DNA from: Prevotella sp. UBA6994
GTDB taxonomy: Bacteria; Bacteroidota; Bacteroidia; Bacteroidales; Bacteroidaceae
DNA: 64,000 nucleotides
Assembly: GCA_002449845.1 (NCBI GenBank)
Contig: DJXW01000017.1
Coordinates: 67,942 to 131,941 of the forward strand
Direction of reading: 5' to 3'
In this document: positions 37,553 to 45,877 of the stretch, one piece after another
Position numbering within the stretch: the first letter of the stretch is position 1
Layout of the letters: each line of letters starts with the position of its first letter
The notes under the pieces: generated by a model
What the model saw: only the letters and a program-made list of their open reading frames with translations
What the model was told of the DNA's origin: nothing
The model's database searches: none
Made by a program: the position numbers and the translations under genes

Positions 37553-39235
37553 ATGATTAAAGATACAATTATGAATAAAATAGAATATAATATAAGGAAA
37601 GGAAGCATGAAGTGGATGGTCAGGTTGGCATTTGCCACATTCTTCATCATCCCTGCGTCATTCCTCGTTTCTTGCGCAGAGTGGGATGACCACTATGAGG
37701 GCGACCATTTGGGAACCGTTGACCAGACGTTGTGGCAACAATTGAAGAGCAACACCCAACTGAGCGACTTCTGTCAGGTGCTTGAACAAACGAAGATATT
37801 CCGTATGCACAAGAAAACACCCGTGAGCTATGCTGACCTGCTCAATAGCGGACAATCGTTCACCGTGGTGGCTCCCGTCAACGGAACATTTAACAAAGAC
37901 TCTCTCTTGCAATTGGTGCAAACGGCACAAGGCGACTCCGTGGTGGAACGGTTTTTCGTACTCAACCACTTGTCGCGTTCTCTCAGTTCCATCGAGCAAG
38001 ACAGTAAGAAGATGCCTCTATTGAACAAGAAGCACGTGACGATGGAGAATGGCACTATTGAAGGGGTTAACCTCACATCTTATAACCTCCGTGCCAAGAA
38101 CGGCATCCTGCATGTGGCAGCCCGACCATTGCACTACCAGAGAAGCCTTTACGAATCGCTCAGCGACAAGGAAGAACTGAGCAGCATTGGTAAAATCCTG
38201 CGCCAGTATGAGGAGGATTACTTTGACGCAAACAGTTCCGTGTCGAGTGGAATCATAGAGGGTGTACCCATCTACGTTGACTCCGTAGTGATAGAACGCA
38301 ACCGTATGTTGCAACAGATTGGACTAATCAATGCGGAAGACTCTACGTACTGGATGATTGCTCCTACCACGGCTGGTTGGAATGAGGCTTGGAACGAGGC
38401 AAGCAAGTATTTCGTCTATGATGCGAAAGTGCTGAAGCGCGACTCGCTCCAACAGCATTGGACTACCCGTGCCTTGCTCGACGATGCGGTATTCAACCTC
38501 ACCGACCAGCGCACGTTGACAGACTCATTGGTGTCTGTGCAATATCTCACCTATCGTAACCTCTCCACCAACGGCAAACCCATGTACCACGTATTCCAAA
38601 AGCCTTTTGAGCCCGGAGGAATCTTGTACGGGGCTGAGCGCGAGGAATGTAGCAACGGCGTACTCTTCAAGACTCAGCAATGGCCGTTCACGCCAGAGCA
38701 GACTTACCTGCGCGAACTATGGAGCGAGGCAGAACAAGCCCAACTCATTACCAGCAATACGGAATGTACGTACAATCCACGTCGTTTGACTTCCAAATTA
38801 ATTTCCGAAGGTGGCTATCTGCAAATCGTACCCCGCACGGCTACATCCAACTGGGAAATGACATTCCGCGTCAATAATACGTTGAGTGGCAAATACGATA
38901 TCTGCGCCATCATCCTGCCCAAGAAAATCGCAGACGTGTCTTTAACAGACTCGAAGCCTTGCAAGTTCAAGGCTGTCATCAACTACGTGGATACCTTGGG
39001 GACGGCAAAGACGTTTAATTGCAACAACAAGCAATTCCAAAGCGATCCCGAACGGATAGACACGATTGTCTTGGCAGAGGCTTTCGAGCTTCCCGTTTGC
39101 AACTACAACCAAAACGACATCAAGGTAAGCATCAAGTTACAATGCTCTATCTTGGCTCGCGAGACTTCAAGATATTCACGCGAAATGTTATTGGATTGCA
39201 TTTATCTGCGCCCCAGAAGAAATATTGAAAACTGA
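37553..39235 (+). CDS. FAS1 repeat lipoprotein, 560 residues
   Basis: The lipoprotein signal has SFLVSCAEWDD. Starts at 37553 or 37571 (MNKIEYN) are both possible. A FAS1 domain (about 55-200) has FTVVAPVNGTF and an ILHVAARPL end. A second (about 240-370) has YWMIAPTTAGWNEAW. The C-terminal 170 residues are a beta-rich domain with IVPRTATSNWEMTFRVNN and KYDICAIILPK, probably a sugar- or protein-binding sandwich. It lies 19 bases before the second susC. It is the third FAS1 protein of this operon and probably one of several ligand-binding surface partners. Confidence 0.8.
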   Translation: MIKDTIMNKIEYNIRKGSMKWMVRLAFATFFIIPASFLVSCAEWDDHYEGDHLGTVDQTLWQQLKSNTQLSDFCQVLEQTKIFRMHKKTPVSYADLLNSGQSFTVVAPVNGTFNKDSLLQLVQTAQGDSVVERFFVLNHLSRSLSSIEQDSKKMPLLNKKHVTMENGTIEGVNLTSYNLRAKNGILHVAARPLHYQRSLYESLSDKEELSSIGKILRQYEEDYFDANSSVSSGIIEGVPIYVDSVVIERNRMLQQIGLINAEDSTYWMIAPTTAGWNEAWNEASKYFVYDAKVLKRDSLQQHWTTRALLDDAVFNLTDQRTLTDSLVSVQYLTYRNLSTNGKPMYHVFQKPFEPGGILYGAEREECSNGVLFKTQQWPFTPEQTYLRELWSEAEQAQLITSNTECTYNPRRLTSKLISEGGYLQIVPRTATSNWEMTFRVNNTLSGKYDICAIILPKKIADVSLTDSKPCKFKAVINYVDTLGTAKTFNCNNKQFQSDPERIDTIVLAEAFELPVCNYNQNDIKVSIKLQCSILARETSRYSREMLLDCIYLRPRRNIEN

Positions 39236-39254
39236 TCATTGAAAATTAAAGATT

Positions 39255-42200
39255 ATGAAAAAGATAAAGCAACTATTCCAAGATGCTGATTGGACGGGAA
39301 GGTGTTGGTTCATGGCACTCTGCTTCCATTTGTCCATCTTCACATTCCAGCCAGTCGTCTTATATGCGCAAGATAACACGAAGACCGTAACGGGAACGGT
39401 CACTGATGCCGCTACGGGAAAGCCATTGGCGGGTGTCATCGTCACCGCTTACGGCGATGCTCGTTACTCTGCCATGACCGACGAGAAGGGACAGTATGAA
39501 CTGAAAGCACCTGCTTACACCCGTTCGGTAACCATGCGCATTGAGGGGTACGACCTCTTGCAGAAAGCCGTAGCAGACAATACCGCAGACGGTCGTCTCT
39601 ACCATGAGGCATTCTCTGACAACTACCGTCCCAACACGGTGGCTACCGTGAGTGCAGAGGCAAGTCGTTTCGACAACACCTCTGAGGTGAGCATCGACCC
39701 GCTCATCCAGCAACAACTGGGCGGTGACCTCCGTTCCACCACACGAAATGGTATTCCGGGTGTGGGAAACGTAATGCTCATTGAAGGCATCAACTCGCTC
39801 CACGCCAATGCCCAACCACTCATCGTGGTAGATGATTTCATCATGGACATGCAATACTCACGTGAGATGCTACATGATGGCTATTACAACAATATGTTGG
39901 CTAACCTCAATGTGAACGACATCGAGAGCGTTACGGTGCTCAAGAACGGTACGGCTCTCTATGGAGCGAAAGGTGCCAATGGCGTGGTAGTCATCAAGAC
40001 GAAGCGAAACAAGAGCATGGTAACGAAAATCGACGTGACCATCAACGGCAAATATGAGTTGTTGCCTCGCCTGCCAAAGATGATGGGAGCAGAAGACTAT
40101 CGTCTCTATGCCACCGAACTGCTTGCCGACAAGACGAGTACGTTGGGAAAGATGAAGTTCCTGAACAACGACCCTGGTTATTTCTATTACAAACAATATC
40201 ATAACCAAACCGATTGGACGGATTACATCTACGACAACGCTTTCTCGCAGAACTATGGCATCAACGTACAAGGTGGTGACGACGTAGCCTCCTACAACCT
40301 CTCCGTAGGGTACAGTCGTGCCAACAGCACTTTGAAGAAAAACAACTACTCTCGCTTTAACATGCGACTCAACTCTGACATTGAGGTATTGCGTAATCTC
40401 AACGTGCGTTTCGACGCATCCTATAGTGACGTTGACCGCAACCTACGCGATGATGGAGCACCAGAGAGTACGCTCTCGGGAGTCATCACGTCACCAGGTT
40501 TTATCTCCTTGGCAAAGGCTCCATTCCTCTCGCCTTACGCTTACGACAAGAGTGGCAAGCTGAGCCATTATCTCACTGGTGCAGACGACTACTTGGAAGG
40601 AATGTTCCAAGGTCGCGGACGCTTGGCTAACCCCTTGGCAATCCTCGAACAGGGTGATGGAAAGAACCGCAACTCTCATGGCAACCGCCTCATCACATTC
40701 TCCATCACGCCTAAGTACAAGTTGAGCAACAGCCTGACCATCAGCGAGCATTTCACCTTGGGACTGATCAACACCAACGAAAACTATTATCTTCCCATCC
40801 AGGGTGTTCCTCCCTTCGTGGTGGAAGGTCTTGACGAGGGAACCACTCTCGAAAATATCGCGCAGAGCCAGGCAGCCCGACAAACGGCTATCCAGAGCGA
40901 CACGCGTGTGTCTTGGCAAAAGCGTTTCAAGGCGCATCTCATCGGATTGAAAGGTGGATTCCGTTTCCTGAGTAGCAACTACAAGCTGACTGCCCAAAGG
41001 GGTTACAACACAGGTAACGACAAGACTCCCAACATGAGCAGTTCGCTCAGGTTCAAAGACACCAACGGTGCAGACGACAAGACCCGTGAACTGATCTGGT
41101 ATGCACTTGCCGACTATAACTTCTCTGAGCGTTTCTACCTCAATGGCGGGCTCTCCGCACATGCCTCCTCCCGTTTTGGCGACGACACATCGGGGATGAA
41201 GTTGGCTGGCGTGGTATGGGGATTGTTCCCAAGCATCGAGGGCTCATGGGTCATGACCAACGAGAAATGGCTGTCTGGCGTGAAAGGCATCGACTACCTC
41301 CGTCTGAACCTGGGCTTCGACGTTACGGGAAATGACGACATCGACTATACCGCATCTCGTAGCTACTTCATTGCCAACCGTATGCTCAACAGCAGCGTCA
41401 GCGGTCTCACCATCGGAAACATCGGAAACACCGAACTGCAATGGGAGACCACCAAACGTCTGACGGGTGGATTTGAAGGTAATTTCTTCAACAACAGACT
41501 GAACGTGCGTCTGAACCTTTTCAAGAGCTGGACTTCCAATCTCCTATCCCTCAGACAACTGGCATGGACAAGTGGATTGAAGGAGAACTGGAGCAATGAG
41601 GGAAAGTTGGAGAATGCGGGATTCGACCTGAACGTGAACTTCAAAGTTCTCAATCTCAGGAATTTCCATTGGGAGCTAGGCGCATCAATGGGACATTACA
41701 ACAATAAGGTAACTGCCCTACCCGACAACAACCGCTCCTTTGAGACGAATATCTTCGGAGCTTCCATCCTTACCAAGGTAGGCGAACCCGTGGGCGTGTT
41801 CTACGGATGGAAGAGCAATGGCGTTTACAGCACCTCACAAGAGGCGGGCAACGACCAACATTACATCGTCAAGGACAATGGCGAACGTGCTTACTTCCAA
41901 GCTGGCGACATCAGGTTTGAGGATTTAGACAATAACAAGGAAATCAACGAGAACGACCGTACTATCATCGGTAATCCTAACCCTGATATCTACGGCAACA
42001 TCTATACCTCTATCAACTGGAAGCGGCTCACTCTCTCTGCTGCATTCACCTACTCCTTGGGCAACGATGTCTTCAACTACCAACGCTCGCTGCTCGAAGG
42101 TGGCTACCTGTTTGTCAACCAGACAACAGCCATGAACGACAGATGGACCACCAGCGGTCAGTGTACCGACATACCCCGTGCCACCTACAACGACCCGATG

Positions 42201-42470
42201 GGCAATTCAAGGTTTAGCGACAGATGGATAGAAGATGGCAGCTACCTGCGCCTCAGCTCCGTGACGCTGAGCTACAACATCCCCATCCAGAGCACGTACA
42301 TCCACGGTGTTACCCTCTGGGGAAATGCAGCAAACCTCTTCACCATCACCCGTTACTTGGGTAGCAACCCCGACTGCGCCATGAGCAGCAATATTCTCTC
42401 GCAAGGCATCGACAGAGGTCTGCTCTCTGCTGGGCGTTCCTTCTCATTCGGTGTAAACATTAATCTATAA
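39255..42470 (+). CDS. SusC-family TonB-linked outer membrane transporter (second pair)
   Basis: This 1,071-residue protein has a signal peptide ending at LYAQ (about 39), a CarboxypepD-reg domain (TVTGTVTDAATGKPLAGV, about 45-120), and a plug with LIVVDDFIMDM and VTVLKNGTALYGAKGANGV. The barrel ends SFGVNINL. It differs clearly from the first SusC in plug and barrel, so the two pairs probably take different ligands or oligomer sizes. The N-terminus DADWTGRCWFMALC resembles the DWSGKLWMIAFC of the first SusC. It lies 28 bases before its susD. Confidence 0.96.
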   Translation: MKKIKQLFQDADWTGRCWFMALCFHLSIFTFQPVVLYAQDNTKTVTGTVTDAATGKPLAGVIVTAYGDARYSAMTDEKGQYELKAPAYTRSVTMRIEGYDLLQKAVADNTADGRLYHEAFSDNYRPNTVATVSAEASRFDNTSEVSIDPLIQQQLGGDLRSTTRNGIPGVGNVMLIEGINSLHANAQPLIVVDDFIMDMQYSREMLHDGYYNNMLANLNVNDIESVTVLKNGTALYGAKGANGVVVIKTKRNKSMVTKIDVTINGKYELLPRLPKMMGAEDYRLYATELLADKTSTLGKMKFLNNDPGYFYYKQYHNQTDWTDYIYDNAFSQNYGINVQGGDDVASYNLSVGYSRANSTLKKNNYSRFNMRLNSDIEVLRNLNVRFDASYSDVDRNLRDDGAPESTLSGVITSPGFISLAKAPFLSPYAYDKSGKLSHYLTGADDYLEGMFQGRGRLANPLAILEQGDGKNRNSHGNRLITFSITPKYKLSNSLTISEHFTLGLINTNENYYLPIQGVPPFVVEGLDEGTTLENIAQSQAARQTAIQSDTRVSWQKRFKAHLIGLKGGFRFLSSNYKLTAQRGYNTGNDKTPNMSSSLRFKDTNGADDKTRELIWYALADYNFSERFYLNGGLSAHASSRFGDDTSGMKLAGVVWGLFPSIEGSWVMTNEKWLSGVKGIDYLRLNLGFDVTGNDDIDYTASRSYFIANRMLNSSVSGLTIGNIGNTELQWETTKRLTGGFEGNFFNNRLNVRLNLFKSWTSNLLSLRQLAWTSGLKENWSNEGKLENAGFDLNVNFKVLNLRNFHWELGASMGHYNNKVTALPDNNRSFETNIFGASILTKVGEPVGVFYGWKSNGVYSTSQEAGNDQHYIVKDNGERAYFQAGDIRFEDLDNNKEINENDRTIIGNPNPDIYGNIYTSINWKRLTLSAAFTYSLGNDVFNYQRSLLEGGYLFVNQTTAMNDRWTTSGQCTDIPRATYNDPMGNSRFSDRWIEDGSYLRLSSVTLSYNIPIQSTYIHGVTLWGNAANLFTITRYLGSNPDCAMSSNILSQGIDRGLLSAGRSFSFGVNINL

Positions 42471-42498
42471 CCGTATCAAACACTTATTGAACGACAAT

Positions 42499-44190
42499 AT
42501 GAAACGATATATTTTTCACACGCTATGCGCATTCCTCGCCCTGGGTCTCTCCGCTTGCTCCGACATGCTGAGCACCGACTCAGAAATGGTGGAGTTTGAG
42601 AAAGACAACACCCTCAATCATCCCACCGACTCAGTCTATAGCGTATTGGGCATCATCGGAAAGATGCAAGTCATTGCCGACCGTACCGTGTTGCTTGGCG
42701 AGGCACGTGCAGACCTCATGCAAACCACCGAGGCAGCATCAGCCGACCTGAAACGTCTGGCAAGCTTCCAGTTTGCTGAGCAAAACAAGTATAATGCCGT
42801 GAGCGACTATTATGCCATCATCAACAACTGCAACTATTACCTCGCACACGTAGATACGGCATTGCAACGCCGTGGCAGAAACATCTTCCAGAATGAGTAT
42901 GCTGCCGTCAAGGCGTTCCGTGCCTGGACCTATCTCCAACTGGTACAGGCATACGGACAGGTACCATTGGTAACAGAACCGTTGATGACTGAAATCGATG
43001 CTCGCAATGCCATGAACCAAGAGAGGAAAGGCATTACCGAAATCTGCCAGTATTTCATCAATGACCTCACTCCCTACGCCGAGGTAGAGCTTCCCCGGTT
43101 CGGCGACATCAATGGCATGGAGTCGCAACGCTTCTTCCTCCCCATGCGCGCACTATTGGGCGACCTCTGCCTTTGGGCAGGACAGTACCAGGAAGCGGCA
43201 CGCTGGTATCATGCTTATCTCACAGACAAGAAAAACCCCATTCTCATCAGCCACTCCAAACGCATACATTGGCAGAGTGCCACGGAGTTTGTTCATCCAG
43301 TAGATGGTTACACCATAACCACTGGTCTTCTGGAAGTGCTGAGCTATATCCCCATGGAAGAAAGGGTGTTCGACGGAGTGGTGAGCGACCTCCCCAACAT
43401 CTACAATTCTACGGAGGAGAACAGGTATTACTTCCAGATGGAACCCTCCATCGCCATGCGCCAGCTCTCTGCCAGTCAGACCAACTGCATAGAGTACCAA
43501 AACAACACATATACAGATACGATTTACGTACCCAAGAAAGGGTTGAACCAAGAAATTCTGGTTGGCGACCTTCGACTGTACTCCAACTACAAAGCCTCTT
43601 ACGTGGCAAGAGACGCATATTCCGAATACAGTACCGACTACCAGAACATCAACAAGATCACCCACCTGTACATACCCACCTACAGAAAGTCGATGGTGTA
43701 CCTGCGCTATGCTGAAGCCCTGAACAGGGCTGGCTACCCACAATCCGCATTCACCATCCTCAAATATGGTATCTGCCAAGAAAACGTACAAGCACACGTA
43801 GATACGCTCGAACAAGAGAGAGCAGGCGAACTGATTGCTTTCGACGGAAACGTCTTCACCAAGGACGAGACTATCGGCATTCACTCTATGGGTTCGGGAG
43901 ACTCTCATGCAAATGCCTTTTACACCCTTCCCATGCCTACTACTCCACTCGCCACTCGCCAAGACACCATCGACTATCAGATACCGCTCGTAGAAGACTA
44001 CATCATCAACGAGATGGCTCTTGAGGGAGCCTTTGAAGGCTATCGATTCTACGACCTCATGCGTGTGTCGCTGAGACGCAACGACCCCAGCTACTTGGCT
44101 GATCCCATCTCAAAGCGCAAAGGCGAGAGGGATGAAGGTCTCTATACATTACTGATGGATTCCAAGAACTGGTTCCTGCCATTGAAGTAA
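42499..44190 (+). CDS. SusD/RagB-family lipoprotein (second pair)
   Basis: From ATG 42499 the protein is 563 residues. A TTG at 42487 in frame is a less likely start. The lipobox is LGLSACSD. The SusD features are AAVKAFRAWTYLQLVQAYG, MVYLRYAEALNRAGYPQ and LEGAFEGYRFYDLMR near the C-terminus, in the usual order. It pairs with the preceding SusC. It is the last gene of the 24736-44190 operon, followed by a hairpin. Confidence 0.94.
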   Translation: MKRYIFHTLCAFLALGLSACSDMLSTDSEMVEFEKDNTLNHPTDSVYSVLGIIGKMQVIADRTVLLGEARADLMQTTEAASADLKRLASFQFAEQNKYNAVSDYYAIINNCNYYLAHVDTALQRRGRNIFQNEYAAVKAFRAWTYLQLVQAYGQVPLVTEPLMTEIDARNAMNQERKGITEICQYFINDLTPYAEVELPRFGDINGMESQRFFLPMRALLGDLCLWAGQYQEAARWYHAYLTDKKNPILISHSKRIHWQSATEFVHPVDGYTITTGLLEVLSYIPMEERVFDGVVSDLPNIYNSTEENRYYFQMEPSIAMRQLSASQTNCIEYQNNTYTDTIYVPKKGLNQEILVGDLRLYSNYKASYVARDAYSEYSTDYQNINKITHLYIPTYRKSMVYLRYAEALNRAGYPQSAFTILKYGICQENVQAHVDTLEQERAGELIAFDGNVFTKDETIGIHSMGSGDSHANAFYTLPMPTTPLATRQDTIDYQIPLVEDYIINEMALEGAFEGYRFYDLMRVSLRRNDPSYLADPISKRKGERDEGLYTLLMDSKNWFLPLK

Positions 44191-44289
44191 GAACGTAAAC
44201 ATCAAGAACTCATTTTCCAAATCAATCGATAAAAAAATGCTCATTTATGATGTTTTTTAGTTTTATGGTTAGTAATTTTAGATGAGTAA

Positions 44290-44322
44290 GAGGGCATGTC
44301 AGCGGACATGCCCTCAATTTAT
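44290..44322 (+). terminator. Hairpin at the end of the GH98-SusCD operon
   Basis: GAGGGCATGTC (44290-44300) and GACATGCCCTC (44305-44315) form a perfect 11-bp stem with a 4-base loop. The T run is weak (AATTTATC). From here to 44590 no gene was recognised; short frames have no family match. Confidence 0.65.
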
Positions 44323-44591
44323 CTCTTGCTCTACTGTCAGAAACTATATTTTGTCCCCACTATGGTTTTATGGGATCATTATGGGAACAACAAGCCCACA
44401 AACAATCAGCATTGCGGATGATAGTCAGTGGGATAGCTTATTCTGTTATCAATCTTGATAAGATGATTTAGCATATTAACTAAAAGAACATACTTTAGCT
44501 ATCGTTGCTATTGTTAATCTATCATTTTGGAAACTCAATATAACGATTTTCCTTATTGAGTGACCTTAATCTTGTGCATTTCCATGATAAA

Positions 44592-44623
44592 TTGCCATTT
44601 TTCGGAAAAAAACGTTACCTTTG
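44592..44623 (+). promoter_or_regulatory. Promoter of the restriction endonuclease leader RNA
   Basis: TTG (44592-44594), 21-base spacer, TACCTTTG (44616-44623). An 8-bp perfect palindrome (GCAGCGCA, AA, TGCGCTGC; 44623-44640) overlaps the probable start of transcription and could be an operator or 5' hairpin. Confidence 0.6.
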
Positions 44624-44630
44624 CAGCGCA

Positions 44631-44891
44631 AATGCGCTGCGTTTGGCAAATAACATTATAAACTCTAAAATTGAAACATATAGAATAAAGAAAGAATAGA
44701 CATCGTATATCCTTGACTCGACTGAGTATCTGAACTAGCACTTCAAAATATCTTTAGGTCGGCCAAATCTTGGATATTCACGCTACATGAGGGCGTGGAT
44801 ATAAAGATTGTTGCCTAAAGTGGCTGTGCTAGGCCGTGATACCAATAATCCTCTCCGCGCCCTCTTTTCTTAGACGAAAAGGGGGCTTTTT
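44631..44891 (+). ncRNA. Structured leader or small RNA ending in a terminator, before the restriction endonuclease gene
   Basis: Between the promoter and the terminator lie about 260 bases without a plausible gene but rich in pairing. CTTTAGG (44752-44758) pairs with CCTAAAG (44814-44820), AATCTT (44766-44771) with AAGATT (44804-44809), and TATTCACGC (44775-44783) with GCGTGGATA (44793-44801), making one long hairpin. GAGGGCGTGGA (44789-44799) can instead pair with TCCGCGCCCTC (44854-44864, one G-U), which overlaps the terminator's left arm. This is the logic of an attenuator, but a free-standing small RNA is also possible. No known RNA family was recognised. Confidence 0.6.
44859..44891 (+). 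terminator. Strong intrinsic terminator 26 bases before the endonuclease start
   Basis: GCCCTCTTTTC (44859-44869) pairs with GAAAAGGGGGC (44876-44886), 11 bp with one G-U, loop TTAGAC, then TTTTT. No promoter box was seen between it and the ATG at 44918, so the endonuclease gene seems to depend on read-through. Confidence 0.85.
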
Positions 44892-44917
44892 GCCTCCGTT
44901 AATTAAAGTTAATAAGT

Positions 44918-45873
44918 ATGGCAAAAAATGTTCAAATACCCAAAGCCGTGGATACCAAGATTTACAAAACTGGTCAAACACGTGGTGCTGATGATGATGT
45001 TATTTTCCAAAATCGTGTTTCACGCAATAGTACTGTTTTAATCCCGTATAAGGATTATTCGTTATGCAAGAAAGCTCCATCGAATTATGGAAAATATGAG
45101 AATGGTTTTATTGTTTTAATAAAGCCTGAAGAATACTTTGATGAAAGTATAAAATCACATCTCGCTAAAGAGAAATTGACGTTAGGCAAAAATCTCTTAG
45201 TGTTTTACGAGACAAGAGCACAATGGAAAAATTATCCTATCCTACAAGGATGGAAGCCTGCTTCTTCAAGACAACAACCATTGAAGGGACAGTATGTTGC
45301 TCGTATTCCTGCTACAACATCTGAAGGAGAGTCCAAAATAATAGAAGGCTTTACAACTTCACAAATGAAAGGTGCTGGCATTCGTGTCTATGAATATGCT
45401 GATAATGCTACAATTAAAGCATGTAAAATTCAACTGGAATATCTTTTCTGGTCTTGCAAGGACATAGATACTCTCATTAAGCAAAAGGGCTTAGATAGGG
45501 AACAAGTTGATAAGCGTATTGCATTGATAAAAAACGAAGCAAAAAAATTAAATTTGGATGATCATGAGAAATTGGTTGAAGCACGTATTGTTGATAAAGA
45601 CGGTTTTACAATATGCCCATTATGTTTGAAGCATATCTCTGCAATAGGCTTCTGTGACAGAATACAACAGGCAGAAGGTCGTGAGGTTCCAGATTTGACC
45701 GTAAAGAAGTGAGCCTGTTCCATATCCAAGAGTTAAGGACAGGTGAATATAATCACAGACCCTATAATCTTGGATGGGGACATCATCATTGTAATGTAGT
45801 AGTCAAAGACGCAGGAATTCAACCAACCTTAGATTGGATGAAAGAAGTACTCAAACGAAACAATATGATTTAA
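44918..45873 (+). pseudogene. Type II restriction endonuclease with HNH domain, frameshifted (BstXI-like?)
   Basis: The first frame encodes 264 residues and stops at 45710-45712. The -1 frame, open from 45685, continues to a stop at 45871-45873, adding about 54 residues: VSLFHIQELRTGEYNHR, PYNLGWGHHHCN and so on. Joined, they give an HNH-type metal site: CPLC in ICPLCLKH (first frame), then FHI, NH and WGHHHCN (second frame). The shift thus falls inside the nuclease domain. It may be a true inactivating mutation, a sequencing error, or programmed frameshifting at A-AAG (45703-45706). The adjacent methyltransferase and regulator identify a type II system; the BstXI resemblance is from memory. 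Confidence 0.65.
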
Positions 45874-45877
45874 ACCA

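Noticed and set aside
44363..44470. Short frame MGTTSPQTIS and a hydrophobic alternative frame between the SusCD operon and the R-M island
   Set aside because: Fewer than 40 codons, no recognised domain or promoter; possibly a remnant but unsupported.
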